Source: Chloroflexota bacterium | GTDB taxonomy: Bacteria; Chloroflexota; Limnocylindria; Limnocylindrales; CSP1-4 | Direction of reading: 5' to 3' | Length of the DNA: 14,087 nt | Assembly: GCA_021812735.1 (NCBI GenBank) | Contig: JAKAMV010000154.1 | Span: 1 to 14,087 of the forward strand | Shown here: positions 7,477-13,892 of the stretch, piece by piece | Numbering within the stretch: the first letter of the stretch is position 1 | Layout: each line of letters opens with the position of its first letter | Position numbers and translations under genes: made by a program | The notes under the pieces: model-generated | The model's input: only the letters and a program-made list of their open reading frames with translations | Told to the model about the DNA's origin: nothing | The model's database searches: none

Positions 7477-7851
7477 TCAGACCTGGATGCGCATCAGCTC
7501 CTGGTAGGCCTCGAGGAGCTTGTCCCGGACGGCGACGCCGGTCTTGAGCCCGATCGATGCCTGCTGGAGCTCGAGCATCACGGTGTGGATGTCGGCCGAG
7601 CCGCCGGCCGCGAACTGCGCCATCGACGCGTCCGCCCCGTTGACCTGCGTGTTCAGCTGGCCCAGGGCGTTGCCGATGGCGTCGAGGAAGGAGTTGCCCG
7701 ACGTCGAGGCGTCGGCGCCCGATGTGGTGGCGGGGGCGGGCGTGCCCGCCGCGCCGATCGTGGTGGCGGACGACGCAACGCCGGAGACGCCCGCGGCCCC
7801 GGCCCCCGAGAGGACCGAGGCGACGCCCGTGACCGGCCCGAGGATGGCCAT
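7477..7851 (-). CDS. fliE: Flagellar hook-basal body complex protein FliE
   Basis: The product is 124 aa, a little longer than typical because of an Ala/Gly/Thr-rich N-terminal half. FliE joins the MS ring to the proximal rod and is among the first export substrates. The C-terminal third is unmistakable: IHTVMLELQQASIGLKTGVA then VRDKLLEAYQELMRIQV, the FliE helix that packs into the rod base. FLDAI (55-59) matches the F-x-x-x-hydrophobic pattern of early flagellar substrates. The ATG at 7851 has a strong GGGAGG SD at 7867-7862 that overlaps the flgC stop. The gap to fliF is 31 nt. Confidence 0.96.
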   Translation of the reverse strand: MAILGPVTGVASVLSGAGAAGVSGVASSATTIGAAGTPAPATTSGADASTSGNSFLDAIGNALGQLNTQVNGADASMAQFAAGGSADIHTVMLELQQASIGLKTGVAVRDKLLEAYQELMRIQV

Positions 7852-7858
7852 CGCGCGC

Positions 7859-8263
7859 CTACCTCCCGATCTCGATCGCGTCGAGCGCGGTCTGCTTGGC
7901 CGACTGGGCCACCGTCGCCCCCATCGAGAACGAACGGGCGGCGCCCATCAGGTCGGTCATCTGGGTGGCCGTGTCCACGGCCGGGTAGGTCACGTAGCCG
8001 GTCGGGTCCGCGTCCGGGTGGCCGGGGTCGTACACCCGGATCGGGTCGCCGCCGATCGCCGCCACGCCCACTGCCGCCACGCCCATCGCACCGTCCTGGG
8101 CCATCGTCACCGCCTCGAACACGGGCGCCACCGGCTGGTACAGGCTCCCGGTCGTGCTGCGGGTTGACTGGGCGTTGGCGAGGTTGCCGGCAGCGACGTC
8201 CATGCGGAACCGCTCGGCGGTCAGCCCCGAGGCCGCGATCCGGATCGTGTCGAAGACGCTCAT
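7859..8263 (-). CDS. flgC: Flagellar basal-body rod protein FlgC
   Basis: The product is 134 aa, full length for FlgC, a proximal rod subunit exported by the flagellar type III system. The N-terminal rod signature IRIAASGLTAERFRMDVAA (7-25) with GNLANAQST (26-34) is present. The central DPGHPDADPTGYVTYPAVD block is diagnostic of FlgC, and the C-terminal helix ends ALDAIEIGR. The ATG at 8263 has AGGA 7 nt upstream. It is the first gene of the minus-strand operon. flgB, normally immediately upstream, is absent; the next gene on that side is the divergent kinase. Confidence 0.97.
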   Translation of the reverse strand: MSVFDTIRIAASGLTAERFRMDVAAGNLANAQSTRSTTGSLYQPVAPVFEAVTMAQDGAMGVAAVGVAAIGGDPIRVYDPGHPDADPTGYVTYPAVDTATQMTDLMGAARSFSMGATVAQSAKQTALDAIEIGR

Positions 8264-8328
8264 GGCTGGGTCCTGCCCTCAAGTGCACCGGCGAACGTCC
8301 GCATCGTCGGCTGGGCGCCCCCGCCGGA

Positions 8329-8353
8329 ACATCGGTGCGGACCCCGACGTTTC
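8329..8353 (-). promoter_or_regulatory. Weak sigma-28-like element upstream of flgC
   Basis: On the minus strand, GAAA (8353-8350) and ACCGATGT (8336-8329) resemble the motility sigma factor consensus TAAA / GCCGATAT, 66 nt before the flgC start. The 13-nt spacing is shorter than the usual 14-16 and GAAA is one mismatch from TAAA, so this is only a candidate. Some promoter must lie in the 164-bp divergent region 8264-8427. I see nothing better for the flgC side. Confidence 0.2.
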
Positions 8354-8414
8354 GCCCGCTGCCGGACCACCCTCGTGGCCCCCCGGGGGCCAGAGCGAGC
8401 ACCCCCGAACGGCG

Positions 8415-8420
8415 TACACT
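8415..8420 (+). promoter_or_regulatory. -10-like element placing a leaderless start at the histidine kinase ATG
   Basis: TACACT (8415-8420) matches the key T-A-x-x-x-T of a -10 box, and the kinase ATG at 8428 begins 8 nt after its last base. That is about where transcription would initiate, so the mRNA could be leaderless. Consistent with this, no Shine-Dalgarno sequence precedes the ATG. No good -35 is visible. Confidence 0.45.
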
Positions 8421-8427
8421 CCGGCCA

Positions 8428-9723
8428 ATGCGTCAAGGACCCGAGCCCGACACGAACCGCGTTCTCGCGGGCGCCGAGCGGTGGGTCCGTCTCAACCGAG
8501 CCTCGGTCCCGACGGCGGCCAGCGGGACGTGGCCCGGTCAGCCCGATCCGGCGGCCGACGGGTCGCTGGTGATGGTTGCCGGCTGGGAGGACGGGCACCC
8601 CGCGTGCGCGCCCTTCGTCGCGTCCGACGGCGGGCAGGTCTGCCGCTCGTGCCCGACGAGCCTCGTCGCCGAGGTGATGCGCAGCGGGCGGGCCGAGGCG
8701 GACCGCTGCCCCTACGGGATCCGGCTGCTGGCGTTCCCCGCCCCCGCCGGCTCGCGAGACTCCGTGGGGGTCCTGCGGCTCGGGACTCCGGAGTCCGGCG
8801 AGGCAGACCTGCCGCCCGGGCGAGCCGTGCTGGACGCGGCCCGCCGGCTGCGCACGCCCGAGGACCTGCTCGCCTGGGAGGCCGACCAGCGCACCCGCGG
8901 GGCAGAGCGCCGCCGCACCGCCGCCGCCGCCCTTGCCCAGATGATCGCCACCACCGAGGAGTTCCACCGCCTGTACACGGCGGCCGACCGGGACCGCGCG
9001 AGCGTTGAGAGCTCCATGTCCCGCCTTGACACGCTCGCCCGCGAGACCCTGCGCGAGTCCGAGGAGGCGCGCGTCGCCGTCGCGCACGCCCTGCACGACA
9101 CGGCGGGCCAGTCGGCGGTCGCCGCGCACCGGTTCCTCGAGGCCGCCCGGGCGTCGCTGGGCGGCCCGCGGCCCGAATCCGCCGCCCGCCATCTCGACGC
9201 GGCCCAGGAGCGCATGCTCGCGGCCATCAAGGAGATCCGCACCGTCCTCAACAACCTGGTGCCGCCGGGTCTCGAGGAGCTGGGCCTCGTGGAGGCGCTC
9301 AAGATCCACATCCGGGACACGGTGCCGGCGACGGTGGCCGTTGACGTCAACGGCCAGCTGCCCCGCGCCGAGTACTGGCTGGAGGCCGGCCTGTTCTCGA
9401 TGGCCGCCGAGGCGATCAGCAACGCCGTGCGGCACGGCCGCCCATCGCGAATCCGGATCGATCTGCGCGCCTCGCATGGGCGCGGCATCATCACCGTCAC
9501 CGACGACGGGGTCGGGTTCGACCCCGCGGCGGCGCATCGCCGGACCTCCGAGGGCATGGGCCTGATCGGCATGCAGCGGCGTGCGGGCTGGCTGGGCGGC
9601 CGCGTGGACGTCGTCAGCCGACAGGGGACGGGCACCACCATCAGCATCACGGTCCCGTTCGAGGGTCCGGACCCAGCGAGCGAGCCAGACGAATCGCGAG
9701 CCGAGAAGGCGAGGGAGCCATGA
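8428..9723 (+). CDS. Soluble HisKA_3 sensor histidine kinase with N-terminal four-cysteine sensor region
   Basis: The product is 431 aa with no membrane segments, so a cytoplasmic sensor. The N-terminal region contains all four cysteines of the protein, C60, C72, C75 and C94 (C-x11-C-x2-C-x18-C), followed by GIRLLAFPAPAG and VGVLRLG. This resembles a PocR-type or Fe-S/metal-binding sensor fold, but I cannot assign it firmly. A helical linker (about 130-215) follows. The dimerisation/phosphotransfer helix has ALHDTAGQ with phospho-acceptor H223. The ATPase domain has an N box EAISNAVRHG (N332) and DDGVGFD (359-365), then EGMGLIGMQRRA. This is the NarX/DegS/NreB class. It is ATGA-coupled to its response regulator and divergent from flgC, so a motility-control role is plausible but inferred. 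Confidence 0.92.
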   Translation: MRQGPEPDTNRVLAGAERWVRLNRASVPTAASGTWPGQPDPAADGSLVMVAGWEDGHPACAPFVASDGGQVCRSCPTSLVAEVMRSGRAEADRCPYGIRLLAFPAPAGSRDSVGVLRLGTPESGEADLPPGRAVLDAARRLRTPEDLLAWEADQRTRGAERRRTAAAALAQMIATTEEFHRLYTAADRDRASVESSMSRLDTLARETLRESEEARVAVAHALHDTAGQSAVAAHRFLEAARASLGGPRPESAARHLDAAQERMLAAIKEIRTVLNNLVPPGLEELGLVEALKIHIRDTVPATVAVDVNGQLPRAEYWLEAGLFSMAAEAISNAVRHGRPSRIRIDLRASHGRGIITVTDDGVGFDPAAAHRRTSEGMGLIGMQRRAGWLGGRVDVVSRQGTGTTISITVPFEGPDPASEPDESRAEKAREP

Positions 9724-10397
9724 CCGAGACGCCGAGCCGGGTGCTGCTCATCGACGATCACGAGATGTCCCGCCGCGGCCTGGAGGCGATGCTCTCCACG
9801 GCGGGCTGGGTCGAGGTGGTCGGCGAGGCGGACGGCTGCGGGCCCGGGCTGGCGCAGATCGAGCGACTTCGGCCGGATATCGTGCTGCTCGACATCCGGA
9901 TGCCGGGCATGGACGGCCTGCAGTGCCTCGAGGAGATCAAGAAGCTCGAGCACCCCGTCTCGGTGGTCATCGTCACGCTGTACAACGACCGCCGGTACGT
10001 GCTCGAGGCCATCCGGCGCGGCGCCGCGGGCTACGTGCTCAATGAGGCGTCCACCAGCGAGATCCTGGCCACCATCTCCGCGGTCGCGGACGGCCAGCTG
10101 GCGGTGGAGCCCGGCCTCCTCCGGGAGGCGCTGATGGCCCCCGCCGAGGAGCCCCCGGCCGCGGAGACCGCCCGAGCCCGCGCCGAGTCGTTCGCCCTCA
10201 CCCCGCGCGAGCTGGACGTGCTGCGGCTGCTCGCCGACGGCATGACCAACAAGGAGATCGGCGGCCAGTTGTCCATCGCCGAGGACACGGTCAAGAAGCA
10301 CGTCCAGAACATCATCTGGAAGCTCCGGGCGGCGGACCGGACGCAGGCGGCCATCGTCGCCTACCGGGCCGGACTGCTGGACCCGATCGACGGCTGA
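9720..10397 (+). CDS. NarL/FixJ-family response regulator with LuxR-type HTH
   Basis: The product is 225 aa: a receiver domain (about 7-122) with acidic pocket D12/D13, phosphorylation site D58 in LLDIRMPGMDG and switch residue T86, then a LuxR-type helix-turn-helix (about 158-220) with ALTPRELDVLRLLADGMTNK and EDTVKKHVQNI. The receiver position normally held by the invariant Lys (GYLLKDA in relatives) reads GYVLNEA, so N108 replaces it. The ATG at 9720 overlaps the kinase stop (ATGA), making this its obvious partner. It probably binds DNA as a dimer. Targets are not known; the divergent flagellar operon and the flaG-che operon downstream are the nearest candidates. Confidence 0.93.
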   Translation: MTETPSRVLLIDDHEMSRRGLEAMLSTAGWVEVVGEADGCGPGLAQIERLRPDIVLLDIRMPGMDGLQCLEEIKKLEHPVSVVIVTLYNDRRYVLEAIRRGAAGYVLNEASTSEILATISAVADGQLAVEPGLLREALMAPAEEPPAAETARARAESFALTPRELDVLRLLADGMTNKEIGGQLSIAEDTVKKHVQNIIWKLRAADRTQAAIVAYRAGLLDPIDG

Positions 10398-10454
10398 GCC
10401 CCAGCAGCCGGCCGTGGGCCCCGCGGCCCGCCACCGCGCCGGCGGCAGCGCGTA

Positions 10455-10466
10455 GTACGACCGTAC
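10455..10466. promoter_or_regulatory. Perfect inverted repeat upstream of flaG, candidate operator
   Basis: GTACG-AC-CGTAC is a perfect 5-bp inverted repeat with a 2-bp spacer, 62 nt before the flaG ATG and 14 nt upstream of the -35-like part of a sigma-28-like element. Short dyads of this kind suit LuxR-type regulators, and one such gene ends at 10397. The half-site CGTAC also occurs at 8413-8417, overlapping the kinase -10-like box. Binding by the neighbouring regulator is inference. Confidence 0.35.
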
Positions 10467-10480
10467 CGGGCGGCCTTCGC

Positions 10481-10508
10481 TCAAGGCAGCCGCATCGCCA
10501 GCCGACTC
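10481..10508 (+). promoter_or_regulatory. Candidate sigma-28 (FliA/SigD-like) promoter for flaG
   Basis: TCAA (10481-10484), 16 nt, then GCCGACTC (10501-10508), compared with the motility sigma consensus TAAA-N14-16-GCCGATAT. Initiation would fall near 10515, leaving room for the SD AAGGTG at 10518-10523 before the ATG at 10529. flaG is a late flagellar gene elsewhere, which fits. GCCGA is common by chance in DNA this GC-rich. Confidence 0.3.
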
Positions 10509-10528
10509 CTTGGCCACAAGGTGCCCAC

Positions 10529-10963
10529 ATGACGATGCCGAACGCCGCTCCCACAGCCGCTCCCGTCCCCGCTGGGACGGCCGCGGCCGCTGGCGCCCCG
10601 GGGCCCGCGCCCCGGTCCGCGCCGACGCCGCAGGCCAGACCGACGGGCCAGTCCAGGGCCAAGGACCCGGGGGCCGCCCTCCCCGAACTCCACATCATGG
10701 GCTCCGGCGGTGCCGCCGGTGCCGACGGCAGCGCGGGCGCGATCACCGTGCAGCTCGACGCGTTCGCCCGGCAGAGCGGCCCGGACGCCGCGGTGCAGAC
10801 GGCGGCCGGCCTCGTCAGCCTCCACGCTGTCTACGTGTTCGACGCGGGAACGCGCGACATGACGGTGGCGATCGTGGACCAGGACGGCAACCTGATCCGC
10901 ACCATCCCGGCCGAGAGCGTGGGGCGGATGATCGCGGACATGGCGAAGTACCGCTGGCGCTGA
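10529..10963 (+). CDS. flaG: FlaG-family flagellar protein
   Basis: The product is 144 aa. A disordered Ala/Pro-rich N-terminus (1-50) precedes a FlaG-like domain (about 72-142). This ends AIVDQDGNLIRTIPAESVGR, matching the FlaG signature of a V-D x x x G x-I-R x-I-P strand-turn followed by a helix. FlaG is a small protein usually found near flagellin or cap genes, with effects on filament length in some bacteria; its biochemical role is unclear. The ATG at 10529 has SD AAGGTG with a 5-nt spacer. Here it sits at the head of chemotaxis genes rather than beside fliC/fliD. The next gene starts after 152 nt of GC-rich sequence with no clear gene. Confidence 0.75.
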   Translation: MTMPNAAPTAAPVPAGTAAAAGAPGPAPRSAPTPQARPTGQSRAKDPGAALPELHIMGSGGAAGADGSAGAITVQLDAFARQSGPDAAVQTAAGLVSLHAVYVFDAGTRDMTVAIVDQDGNLIRTIPAESVGRMIADMAKYRWR

Positions 10964-11115
10964 CCCGGCGCGAGCCCCGCCAGCCCCGCCCCGGGGCCGC
11001 GCCCGGTACCCGACCCCTGACCATCGTCCCCCCACGGCTGGGGCCTCTCCCGTTGCGCGCAGGCGCCGATTCCTCAGCTGACCGGCGCCGCCCGGCGTCT
11101 CGCACCGAGGGACCC

Positions 11116-11754
11116 ATGCCCGCCCCGACGATCACCCAGGCCGCCTCGCAGGCCTTGGAGCGCACGTTCGAGCGCGCCATGGGCGCCGCGGGTCGCGCCC
11201 TCGCCGAGATGAGCGGCCAGGCCATCGAGGTGGTCGCCACGGAGGTCGCCCGGACCACCGCGCGCCACGTGGTGGAGGCGGCCGGCGGGGCGGGGACGGT
11301 CGTGGTGGGCGTCTACCTGGGCATCAACGGCTCCGTGGACGGCCACGCGCTGCTCATCTTCCCCCCCGACGGCGCCCGGCGGCTGGCCGGCCTCCTGCTC
11401 GAGGGGTTCGCGGAGCCCGCCGCCGTCGAGCTCGACGAGCTAGGCGCCCCGGTCCTCGACGCGCTCCAGCTGTCGGCGCTGTGCGAGGTGGGCAACGTCA
11501 CGGTGGGCGCGTTCCTCAACGAGGTCGGGCGCCACCTCGACGAGCCCGTGGTGGTGACGGTGCCGGTGGCGGTGTCCGACATGGCGGGCGCCATCCTCGA
11601 CGGGGTGCTCGCCGACCTCACCGGCGAGAGCGACGACATCCTGGCCGCGCGCACGTCGTTCATCAACGGCGAGGACGCCATCGAGGGCGCCGTCCTCGTC
11701 CTGCCCAGGCAGGAGAGCCTGGCGGCGCTGACCGTGGCGCTGGGGGCCGCATGA
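11116..11754 (+). CDS. cheC: CheC-like CheY-P phosphatase
   Basis: The product is 212 aa. CheC-family proteins dephosphorylate CheY-P through an active site with pattern S/D-x3-E-x2-N-x22-P. This is met exactly at S120, E124, N127 and P150 in the segment SALCEVGN...VTVP. Classical CheC has a second, N-terminal copy. The equivalent helix here (ERAMGAAGRAL, 19-29) keeps the Glu but has Met where Asn is expected, so that half looks inactive. The ATG at 11116 follows GAGGGA; longer in-frame starts would run through the flaG region and are unlikely. The stop overlaps cheD (ATGA), matching the known CheC-CheD complex in which CheD stimulates phosphatase activity. A CheX-type relative is the alternative. 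Confidence 0.85.
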   Translation: MPAPTITQAASQALERTFERAMGAAGRALAEMSGQAIEVVATEVARTTARHVVEAAGGAGTVVVGVYLGINGSVDGHALLIFPPDGARRLAGLLLEGFAEPAAVELDELGAPVLDALQLSALCEVGNVTVGAFLNEVGRHLDEPVVVTVPVAVSDMAGAILDGVLADLTGESDDILAARTSFINGEDAIEGAVLVLPRQESLAALTVALGAA

Positions 11755-12239
11755 CGCTGGTCGGCACCGACCGGGAGGTCCTGGTCGCCGGGATCGGCGA
11801 GATGGTGGTGACCGCCAACCCCAATGCGGCCCTGATCGCCTACGGGCTCGGATCGTGCGTGGCCCTCTCGATGTGGGACCCCAAGGCCCGCGTCGCCGGG
11901 CTCGCCCACTTCATGCTGCCGAGCGGCCCGCTCGCGGACCCCCCGGTGAAGTTCGTGGACAGTGGCCTGCCGCGGTTCTTCTCCGAGTTCACGCGGCGCG
12001 GCGGCGACCTTCGCCGGGCGCAGATGAAGGCCGCGGGCGGGGCCGCCATGCTCGCCGTGGTGGCGTCGACGATGGAGATCGGCAAGCGCAACGCGGAGGC
12101 GCTGCAGGCGGCGCTCCGCGAGCACGGGCTCAGGCTCCAGAGCGCGGACCTGGGCGGCAAGGCCGGGCGAACGGTTCAACTCGAGGGGTCCACCGGCCGA
12201 CTCCTCGTCAAGAGCGTTACCAGCGTCTCGGTCCTCTGA
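11751..12239 (+). CDS. cheD: Chemoreceptor glutamine deamidase CheD
   Basis: The product is 162 aa, normal for CheD, which deamidates receptor glutamines and binds CheC. The catalytic cysteine C36 lies in GLGSCVALSMWD and the catalytic histidine H53 in AHFMLPSG. The C-terminal region has GGKAGRTVQLEGSTGRLLVK, typical of the family. The Thr that sits six residues before the catalytic Cys in Thermotoga and Bacillus CheD (T-L-G-L-G-S-C) is Ala here (A30, AYGLGSC). The ATG at 11751 overlaps the cheC stop as ATGA, so the pair is probably made together. No receptor gene is in the window. Confidence 0.95.
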   Translation: MTLVGTDREVLVAGIGEMVVTANPNAALIAYGLGSCVALSMWDPKARVAGLAHFMLPSGPLADPPVKFVDSGLPRFFSEFTRRGGDLRRAQMKAAGGAAMLAVVASTMEIGKRNAEALQAALREHGLRLQSADLGGKAGRTVQLEGSTGRLLVKSVTSVSVL

Positions 12240-12270
12240 GGCCGCGGCAGCAGTTGGAGGCCAGACCACC

Positions 12271-12630
12271 ATGGCGAAGATCCTGGTTGTGGACGACGCG
12301 GCGTTCATGCGGCTCCGGGCGGTGAAGCTGCTGGCCGAGGCCGGCCACACCGTCTTCGAGGCCGAGAACGGCCGGGTGGCCGTGGACGTGTACCGGGCCG
12401 AGCAGCCGGACGCGGTGCTCATGGACATCACGATGCCGGAGATGGACGGGCTCGAGGCGCTGTCCGAGATCCGGCGCGTGGACCCGGGCGCCAAGGTGGC
12501 CATGCTCACCGCCATGGGCCAGCAGGCGATCGTCATGGACGCGATCAAGCGCGGCGCGCGCGACTTCGTGGTCAAGCCGTTCGCCCCGGACCGGGTGCTG
12601 GGCGCCGTCCAGAAGCTGCTGACCGCCTGA
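12271..12630 (+). CDS. cheY: Chemotaxis response regulator CheY
   Basis: The product is 119 aa, a stand-alone receiver domain. The acidic pair D8/D9, phosphorylation site D52 (MDITMPEMDG), switch Thr T80 and conserved Lys K102 (VVKPF) are all present. Phosphorylated by CheA elsewhere in the genome, it would bind the flagellar switch to change rotation. The sequence is of the Bacillus/Thermotoga CheY type, consistent with CheC and CheD upstream. The ATG at 12271 has GGAGG at 12256-12260, a rather long 10-nt spacing. It lies 31 nt after cheD. Confidence 0.95.
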   Translation: MAKILVVDDAAFMRLRAVKLLAEAGHTVFEAENGRVAVDVYRAEQPDAVLMDITMPEMDGLEALSEIRRVDPGAKVAMLTAMGQQAIVMDAIKRGARDFVVKPFAPDRVLGAVQKLLTA

Positions 12631-12694
12631 CCGGTCGCCGCCGGGCCGGAAGCCATCGGGCCGCGCTGCCCGCCAGCGGGAAGGGACCTGCGCC

Positions 12695-13831
12695 GTGGCA
12701 CCCATTCGCGTGCTGGTCGTCGATGACTCGGCGTTCATGCGCCACGCCGTCGGCCGGCTGATCGGCGAGGCCGGCGACCTGGTCGTCGTCGGGTCCGCCT
12801 CCAACGGGGAGGAGGGCCTCCGGGCAGCCAGCGAGCTGCGCCCGGACGTCATCACGCTCGACGTCGAGATGCCCGTGCTCGACGGCCCCGGCATGCTGCG
12901 CCGGCTCATGGTCGCCAACCCGACGCGGGTGGTGATGCTCTCGAGCCTCACGACCGAGGGCGCGGCGGTCACGCTCGACGCGCTCGACGCCGGCGCCATC
13001 GACTTCGTCGCCAAGCCCGGAGGCTCGCTGTCCATCGACGTCGGCCGCGTGGGCCAGGACCTGGTCGCCAAGATCCGCGCCGCGGCGGGCATGTCCGAGG
13101 CCTCGTTCCTGGCCCACCGCTCGCGGGTGGCCAGGCGGGCTGCGCTTCGGCCCGCGCCGGCGGCCCCGTCCGCCCCTGCCCGCTCCGCGCGCGTCGGCGC
13201 CGTCACCGCTCGCCGTCTGGTGGTCATCGCCTCCTCCACCGGCGGGCCGAGCGCCCTCAACGCCGTGGTGCCGCTGCTGCCGGCCGGCCTGGCCGCGGGC
13301 GTGCTCATCGTCCAGCACATGCCCGCGGGCTTCACCGCCTCGCTGGCCGACCGCCTCCGCGCCGTCGGCAGGATCCCCGTCCACGAGGCGGCCGCCAACG
13401 ACCTCGTCACCGACGGCGAGGCGCTCCTCGCCCCGGGCGACTTCCACATGATCAGCTCCGCATCCGGGCGCATCCAGCTGAGCTCGCTGCCGCCCGTCAA
13501 CGCGGTCAGGCCCGCCGCCGACGTCACGCTCCAGGCCGTGGCGCCCGTGTGGCGCGACCGGATCCTGTGCGTGGTGCTCACCGGCATGGGCTCCGACGGC
13601 CGGGAGGGGGCCCGGGCCGTCAAGGCGCACGGCGGGACGGTGTTCGCCCAGGACCGCGACTCGTCGGCCGTCTGGGGCATGCCGGGGTCCGTGGTGGAGG
13701 CCGGTCTCGCGGACAGGGTGGTGACGCTGGACCGCATGGCCGACGCCATCGCCGGCTGGGTGGCGAACCCAGCGCCGGCGCGCGCAGCCGCCCCGTCGAT
13801 GGCGCCCGGCCGGCCGTTGGCGAGGGCATAG
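12695..13831 (+). CDS. cheB: Protein-glutamate methylesterase/glutamine deamidase CheB
   Basis: The product is 378 aa. The receiver domain (about 4-125) has D10/D11, phosphorylation site D56 (TLDVEMPVLDG) and K108. An Ala/Pro/Arg linker (about 145-170) joins it to the esterase domain (about 172-355), whose triad is S181 in ASSTGGPSA, H208 in VQHMPAG and D301 in TGMGSDG. It removes methyl groups from receptor glutamates for adaptation. The start is GTG at 12695 with AAGGGA 8 nt upstream. It is the last recognisable gene of the plus-strand run and faces a convergent gene. The partner methyltransferase CheR is not in the window. Confidence 0.97.
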   Translation: MAPIRVLVVDDSAFMRHAVGRLIGEAGDLVVVGSASNGEEGLRAASELRPDVITLDVEMPVLDGPGMLRRLMVANPTRVVMLSSLTTEGAAVTLDALDAGAIDFVAKPGGSLSIDVGRVGQDLVAKIRAAAGMSEASFLAHRSRVARRAALRPAPAAPSAPARSARVGAVTARRLVVIASSTGGPSALNAVVPLLPAGLAAGVLIVQHMPAGFTASLADRLRAVGRIPVHEAAANDLVTDGEALLAPGDFHMISSASGRIQLSSLPPVNAVRPAADVTLQAVAPVWRDRILCVVLTGMGSDGREGARAVKAHGGTVFAQDRDSSAVWGMPGSVVEAGLADRVVTLDRMADAIAGWVANPAPARAAAPSMAPGRPLARA

Positions 13832-13842
13832 CGGGGGCCGCA

Positions 13843-13871
13843 CGCCTGCGCGCCGGGGCACGACGCAGGCG
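13843..13871. terminator. Candidate bidirectional hairpin between convergent cheB and the Uma2 gene
   Basis: CGCCTGCG (13843-13850) pairs perfectly with CGCAGGCG (13864-13871) across a 13-nt loop, 12 nt after the cheB stop and 21 nt from the facing stop. A second small hairpin, GGGGC-TACA-GCCCC, lies at 13889-13902 over the Uma2 stop. Neither has a T-run on either strand, so intrinsic termination is unproven; the location between convergent genes is the main support. Confidence 0.35.
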
Positions 13872-13892
13872 GGCGAGCGGGGCCGGTGGGGG

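Noticed and set aside
10416..10429. Hairpin GGGCC-CCGC-GGCCC after the response regulator, as a terminator
   Set aside because: Only a 5-bp stem and no T-run; such GC hairpins are frequent by chance here.
8260..10517. Minus-strand open frames opposite the kinase and response regulator, considered as a displaced flgB or regulator
   Set aside because: No flagellar rod motifs and Arg-rich composition; the plus-strand frames carry complete kinase and receiver motifs.
11030..11043. Hairpin CCCCA-CGGC-TGGGG between flaG and cheC, as a terminator or attenuator
   Set aside because: Short stem without a T-run or any other regulatory sign; not supportable alone.
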